Position numbers and translations under genes: made by a program
Part shown: positions 1 to 12,199 of the stretch, one piece after another
Layout of the letters: each line of letters starts with the position of its first letter
Numbering within the stretch: the first letter of the stretch is position 1
The notes under the pieces: model-generated
Seen by the model: the letters and a program-made list of their open reading frames with translations, nothing else
Databases searched by the model: none
What the model was told of the DNA's origin: nothing
DNA from: Camellia lanceoleosa
Taxonomy: Eukaryota; Streptophyta; Magnoliopsida; Ericales; Theaceae
Direction of reading: 5' to 3'
Length of the DNA: 64,000 nt
Assembly (NCBI GenBank): GCA_025200525.1
Contig: CM045761.1
Coordinates: 203,600,321 to 203,664,320 of the forward strand

Positions 1-642
1 GGTGGACGTTGAGTTGGTGGCAGATGGAGTTGGGGTCTATGCCCGGCATGTCGGATGGAGTCCTGGCGAACACCTCTATGTTGGAAGTTAGAAATTCCAA
101 GACCTCCACTCTCTCTGTGGCCGACAACGACGAGCCAAGCAAGAAGAACTTATCCGGTTCTTCGCCTATTCTCGACCTCCACCAAGTCCTCTACTGCTTT
201 TTGATCAGCCGCTTTGCCAACATCCGCGTATAGTTCATTACTCTCTGGTTCTTCTACCGAATGCACTTATCCTTTGGCAACAAGCTACCATTCGCTATGA
301 CGAAGCACTGCTTGGACATAATCTGGTCCCCATACACTTCTTCTATTACTCCGGTGTCATTGGGAAATCGCATCACTTGATGGTAGGAGGATGCCACTGA
401 GCGCATGGCGTGCAGCCATGTTCTGCCCAGAATGATGTTGTAGGTGGATGGAACCTTCAACACCCAGAACTCCACTTGCTTTGTCACACTCCCTGCTCTG
501 ACTGGGAGGATGATTTTGCCGACTGGCCACTCTGGCATGGAGTTGAACCCAATGAGGGGAGATACTGCCGGGGCCAAGTCTTTATCCTGTAGCTTGAGTT
601 GCTTGAAGGTTTCGTAGTACATGATTTCGCACGAGCTACCTT
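1..642 (-). pseudogene. Tat-type Ty3/gypsy pol fragment: protease C-half and protease-RT linker
   Basis: This is the downstream half of the minus-strand Tat-lineage element whose upstream half resumes at 18231. Reading leftward from 642 it encodes the second half of a retropepsin-like domain (SSCEIMYYETFKQL, VGFNSMPEWPVGKIILPV, FWVLKVPSTYNIILGRTWLH). After position 240 comes the linker seen before RT in this family (PDKFFLLGSSL, then DMPGIDPN). The same domain is present almost residue for residue in the plus-strand Tat copy at 50400-50750. The gene is broken by stops and frame changes near 240 and runs out of the window at position 1, so RT, RNase H and integrase would lie further left. The 5 bases at 638-642 (acctt) are the left target duplication of the inserted Tekay array. 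Confidence 0.85.
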
Positions 643-3297
643 TGTCACACCCCAAATCCGGGCATGACCGGCCGTGGCCCACAGGGCCTTAGCCCAAGGC
701 ACACGTAAGCCTAAAACACGAATCCATAATCACATTGAACAACTAAACAATAGTCCAATAAAAAAAAAATAACCAAAACTCAATCCAGACATGCCACAAT
801 TGTAAACGGCAAAATCAACCGTAATCAAACCCATCCAAACTTATGGGATATAAACAACCCACATATCAAAAATAATCCTAAATGAATCTCAATAAAATTA
901 AAAAGAAGTATGCACAAACTTCACATAACAATCTAAAACAAAATAAATGTATGTCCTAGAGGTCCATGCAATCGAGTCCCCGCTATGCCATGAGTCCACT
1001 CTAAGTCCTTCTAACACCTGGAAGTGATAAAAATTAAGTCAGCTGATAGCTCAGTGAGTAGCAACATGGATAGTAAATACAGCTCAAAACAGGTTCAATT
1101 CCAAAATAAAATATATCACGAAACTAGTTTGGCATACGGTTTGGTAAATACAATATGTTTCAAAAGAAGGTTCCACAGTTCAACACTTAAAGTACTCATG
1201 TCTCAAGAAGAACATGTTAAATGACAAATACTATTTGTTTCAAAAAGAAGGTTCCACAGTTCAATACTTTAAATACTCATGTCTCGCAAGAACATGTTAA
1301 ATGACATTAAAATACTCATGTCTCGCAAGAACATGTTAAAAGACATTTTCCACAGATTATAACATGAACACTAATAATTTTTTTGGGTACCAATAAAAAC
1401 AAATAATCTGCCACATAGTTCTCAAGGCTATAAGCCCCGTTGGATCCAATACCGAACTAAGAGTCATCCTCAGGGTGGCACCTGGGCCTTTTCTCAAAGA
1501 CGATCCGATTGAAGGTCACCTAGTTGTTTTTAAAGGTCTTTTCCTTACAATCGTTGAGCACTAGAGTCATCACGGCCCAACCCGAATTTGTTCCCTAGTG
1601 GCCAGAGTCACCACACACAATGGAATAAGTTCCCTGGACTAAATACACATATGGTCCCAATAATCAATACACATCGGCCAAGAAACATGGTAGTTCATCA
1701 TTATAAATATGAGACCAAAACAAATAGTTTACAAGATGCCAAATTCACACATGTTTGAAATAATTTGATTCCATTGATAATATAATAATTTATCAAAACA
1801 GTTTAGTCATGAAACAACAATTTAATTTTCCAACAGGTAGGGAAATATTTATAAAAATACGTAGCATGAAACTACTCACCTGAAACGAAATAATATAATC
1901 CTTGAATCGAATAGAGTGTAAAAGTCCAACTAGTGTCCTGAACCAAGTATAAAAACTACACGTCACAACTAATTTAAAAATACTAAAAAAAAATAGAAAC
2001 TAAGTAACCTCAACTAAAGCGTACTAACCCGGCTCAACCCAACTCACCGTTACTCTTAAATATTACCTAAGTTCATGTTCTTCAAGGTTTAAAATCACCC
2101 AAGACATGGGTTCCGGTCAAAACTTAATTAATTGTGACTTTAAGATAAAACAGAATTTCAAACAAGCCTTCCAACCTATTCGCTAACTTTGAAAATTACA
2201 AAACCCACTCCATGTTATTTGAAAAATTCCAATAACCTCCAGATATGATCTAATATATCCTAAGTTTCAAACCCAATTGGTTTCACTTGATTTGCTTATC
2301 AAAATAATTATCTATAATTTATTATATCCAAACAGGTTGTTTTCAGCAGCACTTTAAAGAAATTGACGGTTCTCTTAATATACACAAGCAATCAATGCAA
2401 GGCCAAAACCGTACGAAACTAGACTCGTAACCGGTTCTAATGACACTAATTTGATAATTTTTGGATTTATACCCAAAGAGAACAACATTCCCGAATTTAC
2501 TGTTCCGGACTGGTTTCCTGGACAGATTTGAATACCTCAATTTATATGGATTTTGACTCCCAAAAATTATGAAAAAATTCAGATATGCAATTCAATATGT
2601 AATTGATCTACTGTAAAAATTTCAGATTAAAATTCATTCGTTTGATATAGTTTCTTGATTTTTAAAGTTCATAATTATGCGCAGAATTTTTTTTTTACTA
2701 AGAATAATACCCATTCTTTATACATAAATTTAACTCCTCAAATTTTTTAACAGTATATATATATACAAAATATATAAACCTACAACCTCCATGAATGAAT
2801 AAAATAATAATGGAATAAGGGTAAAAACAAAACCAAAAGGAAGAAGAAAGATAGAGACCCACCACACCCAAAGATTCCTCCTTGTTTGCAACCCTTCTTT
2901 TCTCTTCTTCTTTTCTCTCAACCTTTCTGTCTCCGTGGCTGTTTGTGGCTGCTGTTATGAATAGTATGGGCAACCTAGGGTTACATATGTATCTACACAA
3001 AAGGCCCTAAAATATTATCTTTATATTACTTTATTTTCTAACACATTAATTAAATAAAATATAACTATTATTATAACAAAATATACTTACTAACTTGTCC
3101 TCAATATTTTAAAAAAATAAAAATAAATCTTGCCTTTAAATTAAATGCTTTCACCACAAATTTATTTTAAGTTTAAAATTAATTAAAAGATCCTCCAATA
3201 ATATTTAATTTGCACCTTAGAATTCACAACCAAAATATTTGAGATTGTAATATTATTATTTAATTATTTACTTAATTTTTTATATTCGGTTCTCACA
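643..3297 (-). repeat. LTR 1 of the Tekay array (3' LTR of copy A)
   Basis: This 2655-bp LTR begins on the plus strand with TGTCACACCCC and ends with GGTTCTCACA, giving TG...CA termini. In element orientation it starts at 3297. It carries a short tandem repeat at about 1165-1345 and a TATA-rich stretch near 2750-2780. Open frames within it, such as 2698-3000, recur in all three LTRs but show no protein-like features. Confidence 0.93.
1165..1345. repeat. Short tandem repeat inside the Tekay LTR
   Basis: A unit of about 35-70 bp containing ACTCATGTCTCGCAAGAACA occurs three times, twice preceded by AAGGTTCCACAGTTCAA. The same cluster is present in the other LTRs at about 8633-8812 and 16090-16262, so it predates the tandem duplication. 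Confidence 0.8.
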
Positions 3298-3317
3298 TTC
3301 TCCTCCTAAAAGAAAAG
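3298..3317 (-). other. Polypurine tract of Tekay copy A
   Basis: The complement of 3298-3317 reads as a purine-rich run ending AGGAGGAGAA directly before the LTR start TGTGAGAACC. This is where plus-strand DNA synthesis would be primed. Copy B has the equivalent at 10748-10769. Confidence 0.8.
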
Positions 3318-3339
3318 TTTCCCTCGAACTAACTCGAGT

Positions 3340-6133
3340 AAATCATGAGAATAGATGTGGGTACTTCTCACGATCTCATCCTCGCGTTCCCAAGTCGCCT
3401 CTTCAACTAAATGATTACGCCACGCATTTTAACCAATTTAATGGCCTTTGTACGCAACCTTTTCTTTTGAATCCAAAATCAACAGCATCTCCTCATACGA
3501 ACAATCCTCTCTAATCAAGTGGCTCATAATCTATCACATGCATTTAATTGTGCACATATTTCCTCAAAGATAGACACGTGAAACACATTATGCACTCCCG
3601 CCAACCTAGGGGTAGAGCAACACGCACGCAACCTCACCAACCTTCTCCAATACCTCAAATGGACCAATGTATCTAGGACTCAACTTTCCTTTCTTTCCAA
3701 ACCTGATCACTCCTTTCCATGGTGATACTTTCAAGAATACCATATCCCCCACATGAAACTCTAAGTCTCTCCTACGATGATCAGCATAACTCTTTTGTCT
3801 ACTTTGAGCAGTCAATAATCTCTCTCTAATGGTGATAATTTTCTGTGTAGCATCCTCCACCAAATCAGGTCCCAACATTTGCCTTTCACCAACCTCATAC
3901 CAACACAAAGGAGACCTACACTTCCTCCCATACAAAGCCTCATAAGGAGCTACTCCCAAACTAGAATGATAACTATTATTATAGGCAAACTCCATGAGCG
4001 GCAAATAATCATCCCAATTACCTCTCCACTCCAAGGCACAAGCCCTCAACATATCCTCAAGGGTTTGAATAGTCCTCTCTGATTGCCCATCTGTCTGAGG
4101 GTGATAAGCTGAACTAAAATTTAACTGAGTACCCATAGCTAATTGTAATGCACCCCAAAACTTAGACACAAAACGAGGGTCCCGATCTGACACTATTGAC
4201 ACTGGTGCACCATGCAATCTAACAATCTCCTTTACATACAACTGTGCAAATCGAGCTAGAGAATAAGTCATCCGTACTGCAATAAAATGTGCTGACTTGG
4301 TTAATCTATCAACAACTACCCAAACTGCATCGTGATTACTACTAGTACGAGGTAATCCACACACGAAGTCCATGGTAATATGATCCCACTTCCACTCCGG
4401 TATACGTAAGGGTTGTAGTTTCCCCGCAGGTTTCTGATGTTCTACTTTAACCTGTTGACACACCAAACACTGAGCCACAAATTCTGCAATATCTCCCTTC
4501 ATACCATTCCACCAAAAATGTTCATGAAGATCCCGATACATCTTAATGCTTCCGGGATGAATGTCAGAACTAGAACTATGTGCCTCCGTCATAATCTCCT
4601 TCCTCAAATCACCACTAGCAGAACACAAATTCGCCACTAATCTAAGCAACCCATCATCACTAACCACAAAGTCTACATGCTTACCCTCTGCCATCTCTCC
4701 TTTAATACGCTCACACTGGGGGTCAATCTCCTATGCTAAATGAATCCGTTCTCTCAAGGTCGGTTGAACTGTCAATTGACTACAATAAGCCCTATTACCA
4801 GGTGTAACAACCTCAAGCCTCAAACGTCTCATGTCTTCCACCAAACAACTCTCAATAGACAAAGCAGCTACATCTCCAATTGCGACCTTCCTACTTAAGG
4901 CATCTGCAACCACATTTGCCTTCCCGGATGATATAAAATATTCACATCATAATCTTTTAGTAACTCAAGCCATCTTCTTTGCCTCAAATTTAGTTCCTTC
5001 ACGTGAAAATATACTTCAAACTCTTATGATCGTAAATCTCACATGACTCTCCATACAAATAATGCCGCCAGATCTTAAGAGCAAAAATCACCGCCGCTAA
5101 CTCCAAGTCGTATGAGATAGTTTCTCTCATGTATTTTCAACTGTCGTGACGCATAAGCAATCACCTTCCCATGCTGCATGAGCACACATCCTAAACCCTG
5201 TCGTGAAGCATCACTATAAATCACAAAACCACCTCCATCTCAGAGGTAAGGCAAGGATTGGAGCTGATGTCAATCTCTGTTTAAACTCTTGGAAACTACG
5301 CTCACAATCATCATTCCACTCAAACTTTACCCCTTTCCTAGTGAGATTGGTAAGTGGCAAAGCAATACGGGAAAATCCTTCCACAAACCGTCTGTAATAC
5401 CCAGCAAGCCCTAGAAAGCTACGTACCTCTGTCACAGAAGTAGGTCGTGGCCAATCAACAATTGCTGTCACCTTGGTGCTATCCACAGATACCCCATCTT
5501 TACTCACTACATGACCCAAAAAGGATACACTGCTCAACCAGAATTCACACTTCTTAAATTTTGCATACAATCTCTTCTCCCTAAGGATCTGCAATACTAC
5601 CCTCAAATGCTGCTCATGCTCATCTTTACTCCTCGAATAAATTAGGATGTCATCAATAAACACTACCACAAATTTATCCGAGGGGTTTAAATACTGCTCA
5701 TCAAATCCATGAATGCTGGTGCATTTGTGAGACCAAAAGGCATCACCAAGAACTCATAATGCCCATAACGGGTTCTAAAAGCAGTCTTAGGAACATCCTC
5801 ATCCCTTACCTTCAACTGGTGATAGCCTGACCTCAAGTCAATTTTAGAGAATACTTGAGCTCCTCGAATCGTCAAATAGATCATCAATGCGGCAAAGGAT
5901 ACCTATTCTTCATCAGTGACTTTATTCAACTCTCTATAATCAATACACAATCTCATAGACCCATCTTTCTTCTTCACAAACAACACAGTGCTCTAACGTG
6001 AAACACTAGGCCTAATAAAACCTTTGTCTAGCAACTCCTGTAACTGAGTTTGTAACTCCCTCAACTCCAATGGTGCCATTCTATAGGGTGCTTTAGAGAT
6101 AGGTGTTGTATTAGGCATTAAGTCAATGGAAAA
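3340..6133 (-). pseudogene. Tekay copy A pol remnant (RT, RNase H, integrase)
   Basis: The pol region of copy A is split into several frames. Reading leftward it holds RT (5687-5887 with [13 protein letters not shown] and [11 protein letters not shown]; 5214-5669 with the active-site motif FIDDILIYS), a broken RNase H (about 4730-5213, ending VVADALSRK), integrase (3606-4694) and a frameshifted chromodomain-like tail (about 3340-3605). Relative to copy B the breaks are mostly 1-4-base losses. The frame is separated from gag-protease by a stop at 6134-6136 where copy B has a Glu codon, a single-base difference. Confidence 0.9.
3606..4694 (-). CDS. Integrase fragment of Tekay copy A
   Basis: This 362-residue frame carries the integrase N-terminal zinc domain (H...H at HSSSSDIHPG and DLHEHFWW, then C-X2-C at CLVCQQ). 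The catalytic core follows: Asp in [10 protein letters not shown], Asp in IVSDRDPRF and Glu in DGQSERTIQ. The [13 protein letters not shown] segment follows the core, and the frame is lost there, so the chromodomain-like end seen in copy B (10798-10900) is out of frame. Integrase would insert the retrotransposon cDNA into the genome. The upstream Met is probably not the true start, because the protein would be cut from a polyprotein. Confidence 0.9.
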   Translation of the reverse strand: MAEGKHVDFVVSDDGLLRLVANLCSASGDLRKEIMTEAHSSSSDIHPGSIKMYRDLHEHFWWNGMKGDIAEFVAQCLVCQQVKVEHQKPAGKLQPLRIPEWKWDHITMDFVCGLPRTSSNHDAVWVVVDRLTKSAHFIAVRMTYSLARFAQLYVKEIVRLHGAPVSIVSDRDPRFVSKFWGALQLAMGTQLNFSSAYHPQTDGQSERTIQTLEDMLRACALEWRGNWDDYLPLMEFAYNNSYHSSLGVAPYEALYGRKCRSPLCWYEVGERQMLGPDLVEDATQKIITIRERLLTAQSRQKSYADHRRRDLEFHVGDMVFLKVSPWKGVIRFGKKGKLSPRYIGPFEVLEKVGEVACVLLYP

Positions 6134-7942
6134 TTAGACCTCACGGTCTGGAGGAAGACCAGGTAGATCCTCTGGAAAAACATCAACAAATTCCCTCACT
6201 ACTGGCAACTCCTCTAACCTCTGCTCAAGTTGTTCAAGACTCACCACACAAGCCAAATAACCATGACACCCTTTTCTCAACATTCTTGCTTTCAAGAGAA
6301 GAAATAAAACAAATAGAAGACCCTTTTCCATTTCACGAAAGAAAAACTCATGTTGCCCTGGCATAGCAAAAACTACCCTCTTTCTAAAACAATCAATAGA
6401 GGCATGATGCTTCGTTAACCAATCCATCCCCAAAATCACGTCAAAATCCTTCATCTCTAAAGAAATCAAATCCACTGGAAAATTTCTACCATCCATCTCT
6501 ATCTCACAAGATCTACAAATATCTCCTAACACTACTGTTTCTCCTAATGGAGTAGACACAACAATAGCTACATCCAAAGGCTCACAAGGAATAGACAAAT
6601 GACGTAGAAACTTAGGTGCAGCAAAAGAATGTGTAGATCCTGAATCAACTAAAACTCTGGCAGGTACAGATGATATAAGGAGTGTACCTTGCACCACAGA
6701 TGGAGCGGCCTCAGCCTCCTCTCTAGTGAGAGCGTAAACACGTCCTTGGGTAGCCGCTGACTTCTTATCCTGAGCCCCATTCCCGGATGTCTGCCCTTGG
6801 GTAGTCCCACTTTTGCCATTATTCTGCTTCTGGTTAAACCCACCGCTATAAAAAGTTCGTCTCTGCCCTTGCCCTTGAAATGACTGTGCTACTAACTGAC
6901 CCCCTAGTCCCTTAGACCTACATTGTGCAGAGAGATGCCCAGGCTTGCCACACTTAAAGCATATTCGAGCTGTGCCATCACAATTATACCCAACAGAATG
7001 TGTCCTACCACATCTATCACAATTCTTCCGATTCTGCTGCCTCATGCCATTGCTAACCTGTCCTTGGGTGTAAGGCTTCTTGCTAGGATTGCTACCACCA
7101 CCACGATGCTCTACTTGTCTCTCCTCTCTAAGTCTCTTGTTCTGTGGTTCCTTGGCCTTTTGTTCCTCAGCTCTCTTTTCCTCTTCTGCTCCCCTTTCAG
7201 CTAGTAATGCCTTACTTACCAATGCAGAATATGTCTTCATCTCCAAAATAGCTACTTTTGCATAGATCTCTGACCGCAAGCCATTCTCAAACAACATCAC
7301 CCTATCTTCCTCTATGGCCACTTGATGTGGGGCATACCTCGATAACTCCGCAAACTTGGCTTCATACTGAGCCACTGACATGTCATTTTGCTTCAAATTG
7401 AGAAAATCCACTTGCTTCTGCCTTCGCACCGCTTCAGGGAAGTATTTCTCATTAAACAGTTCCAGAAACTTGCTCCACACTAGCTCTGTTTCTCTACCCT
7501 CATATTGACGCTTCACCATGCGCCACCAATGCTCTGCTTGGCCCTTGAACCTAAAAGCTGCAAAGGCCACCTTTTGGTCTGCTGAACAACCTAGAACATC
7601 AAATATTTTCTCCATCTCTAGTACCCATGCCTCTGCCTCCGTAGGGTCCACTGTTCCGTGAAATTCTGGAGGTTTTGCCTTCATAAACCTCTCGAATAAG
7701 GAACCTCTATCCAAACTTAAAGTTGGTGGAACTACTAGTTGTGGGGCTACACGATTGTTCAGTAATCCTAACAACGATTGTAAAACCTGTGCGGCTGGTG
7801 CAGTAGGAACAACTCCTGGTGTTTCAGGGACCACTGGAGCAACAGGTGGTGCAGTAGGGGGTATAGGAACAGGGGGAACTCTACGATTAGCGGCTGATTG
7901 ATCAGTTCCAAGAGCATTGACACTTCTTCTCTTAGGTGCCAT
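6134..7942 (-). CDS. Gag-protease of Tekay copy A
   Basis: This 602-residue frame is the longest reading frame in the array. It starts MAPKRRSVNALG 145 bases downstream of the primer site in element orientation. Residues about 88-220 form the retrotransposon Gag domain (AEHWWRMVKRQYEGRE, FLELFNEKYFPEAVR). A cysteine-rich segment follows with CDRCGRTHSVGYNC and a classic CCHC knuckle, CFKCGKPGHLSAQC. The aspartic protease has LVDSGSTHSF as its active site and [12 protein letters not shown] downstream. The frame stops at DREV where copy B continues with a Glu codon into RT, so the Gag-Pol polyprotein is cut short here by a nonsense change. Gag would form the virus-like particle in the cytoplasm. 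Confidence 0.93.
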   Translation of the reverse strand: MAPKRRSVNALGTDQSAANRRVPPVPIPPTAPPVAPVVPETPGVVPTAPAAQVLQSLLGLLNNRVAPQLVVPPTLSLDRGSLFERFMKAKPPEFHGTVDPTEAEAWVLEMEKIFDVLGCSADQKVAFAAFRFKGQAEHWWRMVKRQYEGRETELVWSKFLELFNEKYFPEAVRRQKQVDFLNLKQNDMSVAQYEAKFAELSRYAPHQVAIEEDRVMLFENGLRSEIYAKVAILEMKTYSALVSKALLAERGAEEEKRAEEQKAKEPQNKRLREERQVEHRGGGSNPSKKPYTQGQVSNGMRQQNRKNCDRCGRTHSVGYNCDGTARICFKCGKPGHLSAQCRSKGLGGQLVAQSFQGQGQRRTFYSGGFNQKQNNGKSGTTQGQTSGNGAQDKKSAATQGRVYALTREEAEAAPSVVQGTLLISSVPARVLVDSGSTHSFAAPKFLRHLSIPCEPLDVAIVVSTPLGETVVLGDICRSCEIEMDGRNFPVDLISLEMKDFDVILGMDWLTKHHASIDCFRKRVVFAMPGQHEFFFREMEKGLLFVLFLLLKARMLRKGCHGYLACVVSLEQLEQRLEELPVVREFVDVFPEDLPGLPPDREV

Positions 7943-8086
7943 TGCTTAACCTTCAAAATGAAATAAAAAAAAAAAACTCAACACAAGCTTAAACAAAACT
8001 AACTTAACCAGACACTATCAAGGACTATAGGGACTCGGACCTCGTCTAAATGATGTAATGCAAGATATGTAACTCAATAAACTACA

Positions 8087-8098
8087 GCTCTGATACCA
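8087..8098 (-). other. Primer binding site, tRNA-iMet, Tekay copy A
   Basis: The complement reads TGGTATCAGAGC, matching the 3' end of plant initiator tRNA-Met, 4 bases from the end of the middle LTR. Confidence 0.9.
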
Positions 8099-8102
8099 CA
8101 AT

Positions 8103-10747
8103 TGTCACACCCCAAATCCGGGCATGACCGGCCGTGGCCCACAGGGCCTTAGCCCAAGGCACACGTAAGCCTAAAACACGAATCCATAATCACATTGAAC
8201 AACTAAACAATAGTCCAATAAAAAAAAAATAACCAAAACTCAATCCAGACATGCCACAATTGTAAACGGCAAAATCAACCGTAATCAAACCCATCCAAAC
8301 TTATGGGATATAAACAACCCACATATCAAAAATAATCCTAAATGAATCTCAATAAAATTAAAAAGAAGTATGCACAAACTTCACATAACAATCTAAAACA
8401 AAATAAATGTATGTCCTAGAGGTCCATGCAATCGAGTCCCCGCTATGCCATGAGTCCACTCTAAGTCCTTCTAACACCTGGAAGTGATAAAAATTAAGTC
8501 AGCTGATAGCTCAGTGAGTAGCAACATGGATAGTAAATACAGTTCTGAAAACAGGGTTCAATTCCAAAATAAAATATATCACAGAAACTAGTTTGGCATA
8601 CAGTTTGGTAAATACAATATGTTTCAAAAAGAAGGTTCCACAGTTCAACACTTAAAGTACTCATGTCTCGCAAGAACATGTTAAATGACAAATACTATTT
8701 ATTTCAAAAAGAAGGTTCCACAGTTCAATACTTTAAATACTCATGTCTCGCAAGAACATGTTAAATGACATTAAAATACTCATGTCTCAAGAAGAACATG
8801 TTAAAAGACATTTTCTACAGATTATAACATGAACACCAATAATTTTCTTGGGTACCAATAAAACAAATAATCGCCACATAGTTCTCAAGGCTATAAGCCC
8901 GTTGGATCCAATACCGAACTAAGAGTCATCCTCGGTGGCACTGGGCCTTTTCTCAAAGACGATCCGATTGAAGGTCACCTAGTTGTTTTAAAGGTCTTTT
9001 TCCTTACAATCGTTGAGCACTAGAGTCATCACGGCCCAACCCGGATCTGTTCCTAGTGGCGAGTCACCACACACAGTGGAATAAGTTCCTGGACTAAATA
9101 CACATATGGTCCCAATAATCAATACACATCGGTTTAGAAACATGGTAGTTCATCATTATAAATATGAGACCAAAACAAATAGTTTACAAGATGCCAAATT
9201 CACACATGTTTGAAATAATTTGATTCCATTGATAATATAATAATTTATCAAAACAGTTTAGTCATGAAACAACAATTTAATTTTCCAGATTCAGTAGGGA
9301 ATATTTATAAAAATACGTAGCATGAAACTACTCACCAAACGAAATAATAAAATCCTTGAATCGAATAGAGTGTAAAAGTCCAACTAGTGTCCTGAACGAA
9401 GTATAAAAACTACGTCACAACTAATTTAAAAATACTAAAAAATAGAAACTAAGTAACCTCAACTAAAGCGCATTAACCCGGCTCAACCCAACTCACCGTT
9501 ACTCTTAAATATTACCTAAGTTCATGTTCTTCAAGGTTTAAAATCACCCAAGACATGGGTTCGGTCAAAACTTAATTAATTGTGACTTTAAGATAAAACA
9601 ATTTCAAACAAGCCTTCCAACCTATTCGCTAGCTTTGAAAATTACAAAACCCACTCCATGTTATTTGAAAAATTCCAATAACCTCCAGATATGATCTAAT
9701 ATATCCTAAGTTTCAAACCCAATTGGTTTCACTTGATCTGCTTATCAAAATAATTATCTATAATTTATTATATCCAAACAGGTTGTTTTCTGCAGCACTT
9801 TAAAGAAATTGACGGTTCTCTTAATATACACAAGCAATCAATGCAAGGCCAAAACCTTACGAAACTAGACTCGTAACCGGTTCTAATGACACTAATTTGA
9901 TAATTTTTGGATTTATACCCAAAGAGAACAACATTCCCGAATTTACTGTTCCGGACTGGTTTCCTGGACAGATTTGAATACCTCAATTTATATGGATTTT
10001 GACTCCCAAAAATTATGAAAAATTCAGATATGCAATTCAATATGTAATTGATCTACTGTAAAAATTTCAGATTAAAATTCATTCGTTTGATATAGTTTCT
10101 TGATTTTTAAAGTTCATAATTATGCGCAGAATTTTTTTTTTACTAAGAATAATACCCATTCTTTATACATAAATTTAACTCCTCAAATTTTTTAACAGTA
10201 TATATATATACAAAATATATAAACCTACAACCTCCATGAATGAATAAAATAATAATGGAATAAGGGTAAAAACAAAACCAAAAGGAAGAAGAAAGATAGA
10301 GACCCACCACACCCAAAGATTCCTCCTTGTTTGCAACCCTTCTTTTCTCTTCTTCTTTTCTCTCAACCTTTCTCTCTCTCCCGTGGCTGTTTGTGGCTGC
10401 TGTTATGAATAGTATGGGCAACCTAGGGTTACATATGTATCTACACAAAAAGGCCCTAAAATATTATCTTTATATTACTTTATTTTCTAACACATTAATT
10501 AAATAAAATATAACTATTATTATAACAAAATATACTTACTAACTTGTCCTCAATATTTTTTAAAAAAAAAAATAAATCTTGCCTCTAAATTAAATGCTTT
10601 CACCACAAATTTATTTTAAGTTTAAAATTAATTAAAAGATCCTCCAATAATATTTAATTTGCACCTTAGAATTCACCACCAAAATATTTGAGATTGTAAT
10701 ATTATTATTTAATTATTTACTTAATTTTTTATATTCGGGTTCTCACA
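8103..10747 (-). repeat. LTR 2 of the Tekay array (shared middle LTR)
   Basis: This 2645-bp LTR has the same termini as LTR 1. It serves as the 5' LTR of copy A and the 3' LTR of copy B. It differs from LTRs 1 and 3 mostly by small indels, for example at 8928-8945, where several bases are missing from a CAG/CCTGG-containing stretch. Confidence 0.93.
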
Positions 10748-10769
10748 TTCTCCCTCCCTAAAAGAAAAG
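10748..10769 (-). other. Polypurine tract of Tekay copy B
   Basis: The complement ends AGGGAGGGAGAA immediately before the LTR start TGTGAGAACC. Confidence 0.82.
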
Positions 10770-10797
10770 TTTCGTCCTCGAAACTAACCTGAGTAAA

Positions 10798-11715
10798 TCA
10801 TGAGAATAGATGTGGGTACTTCTCACGCATCTCATCCTCGCGTTCCCAAGTCGCCTCTTCAACTAAATGATTACGCCACAGTACCTTAACCAATTTAATG
10901 GCCTTTGTACGCAACCTTTTCTCTTTTGAATCCAAAATCTGAACAGGCATCTCCTCATACGAACAATCCTCTCTAATCTGAAGTGGCTCATAATCTATCA
11001 CATGCGACGAATTGTGCACATATTTCCTCAGCATAGACACGTGAAACACATTATGCACTCCTGCCAACCTAGGGGGTAGAGCAACACGGTACGCAACCTC
11101 ACCAACCTTCTCCAATACCTCAAATGGACCAATGTATCTAGGACTCAACTTTCCTTTCTTTCCAAACCTGATCACTCCTTTCCATGGTGATACTTTCAAG
11201 AATACCATATCCCCCACATGAAACTCTAAGTCTCTCCTACGATGATCAGCATAACTCTTTTGTCTACTTTGAGCAGTCAATAATCTCTCTCTAATGGTGA
11301 TAATTTTCTGTGTAGCATCCTCCACCAAATCAGGTCCCAACATTTGCCTTTCACCAACCTCATACCAACACAAAGGAGACCTACACTTCCTCCCATACAA
11401 AGCCTCATAAGGAGCTACTCCCAAACTAGAATGATAACTATTATTATAGGCAAACTCCATGAGCGGCAAATAATCATCCCAATTACCTCTCCACTCCAAG
11501 GCACAAGCCCTCAACATATCCTCAAGGGTTTGAATAGTCCTCTCTGATTGCCCATCTGTCTGAGGGTGATAAGCTGAACTAAAATTTAACTGAGTACCCA
11601 TAGCTAATTGTAATGCACCCCAAAACTTAGACACAAAACGAGGGTCCCGATCTGACACTATTGACACTGGTGCACCATGCAATCTAACAATCTCCTTTAC
11701 ATACAAGCGTACCAA
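10798..11715 (-). CDS. Integrase core and chromodomain-like tail, Tekay copy B
   Basis: This 305-residue frame covers the second half of the integrase core (SDRDPRF Asp; DGQSERTIQ Glu) and the conserved C-terminal segment ([20 protein letters not shown]). It ends with a chromodomain-like tail ([20 protein letters not shown], then [15 protein letters not shown]). Such tails are known from chromoviruses and are thought to direct integration to heterochromatin. The end is intact here, unlike in copy A. The frame overlaps that of 11684-12163 by about 30 bases, so one frameshift separates the two halves of integrase. Confidence 0.92.
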   Translation of the reverse strand: MVRLYVKEIVRLHGAPVSIVSDRDPRFVSKFWGALQLAMGTQLNFSSAYHPQTDGQSERTIQTLEDMLRACALEWRGNWDDYLPLMEFAYNNSYHSSLGVAPYEALYGRKCRSPLCWYEVGERQMLGPDLVEDATQKIITIRERLLTAQSRQKSYADHRRRDLEFHVGDMVFLKVSPWKGVIRFGKKGKLSPRYIGPFEVLEKVGEVAYRVALPPRLAGVHNVFHVSMLRKYVHNSSHVIDYEPLQIREDCSYEEMPVQILDSKEKRLRTKAIKLVKVLWRNHLVEEATWEREDEMREKYPHLFS

Positions 11716-12163
11716 ATCGAGCTAGAGAATAAGTCATCCGTACTGCAATAAAATGTGCTGACTTGGTTAATCTATCAACAACTACCCAAACTGCATCGTG
11801 ATTACTACTAGTACGAGGTAATCCACACACGAAGTCCATGGTAATATGATCCCACTTCCACTCCGGTATACGTAAGGGTTGTAGTTTCCCCGCAGGTTTC
11901 TGATGTTCTACTTTAACCTGTTGACACACCAAACACTGAGCCACAAATTCTGCAATATCTCCCTTCATACCATTCCACCAAAAATGTTCATGAAGATCCC
12001 GATACATCTTAATGCTTCCAGGATGAATGCTGTAACTAGAACTATGTGCCTCCGTCATAATCTCCTTCCTCAAATCACCACTAGCAGGAACACAAATTCG
12101 GCTACGGAATCTAAGCAACCCATCATCACTAACCACAAAGTCTACATGCTTACCCTCTGCCAT
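11684..12163 (-). CDS. Integrase N-terminal half, Tekay copy B
   Basis: A 159-residue frame with the zinc-binding N-terminus ([27 protein letters not shown]) and the first catalytic Asp ([10 protein letters not shown]). The frame is lost after SLARF, where copy A continues into [13 protein letters not shown]. It is part of the same polyprotein as the neighbouring fragments and not a separate gene. Confidence 0.9.
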   Translation of the reverse strand: MAEGKHVDFVVSDDGLLRFRSRICVPASGDLRKEIMTEAHSSSYSIHPGSIKMYRDLHEHFWWNGMKGDIAEFVAQCLVCQQVKVEHQKPAGKLQPLRIPEWKWDHITMDFVCGLPRTSSNHDAVWVVVDRLTKSAHFIAVRMTYSLARFGTLVCKGDC

Positions 12164-12199
12164 CTCTCCTTTAATACGCTCACACTGGGGGTCAATCTC

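Noticed and set aside
9..233. 74-residue plus-strand frame at the window start
   Set aside because: The minus strand reads as the known protease-RT linker of the Tat element.
2698..3000. 100-residue open frame present in all three Tekay LTRs (also 10143-10448 and 17623-17928)
   Set aside because: It recurs only because the LTR recurs. The composition is low-complexity and no domain or conserved start context is visible.
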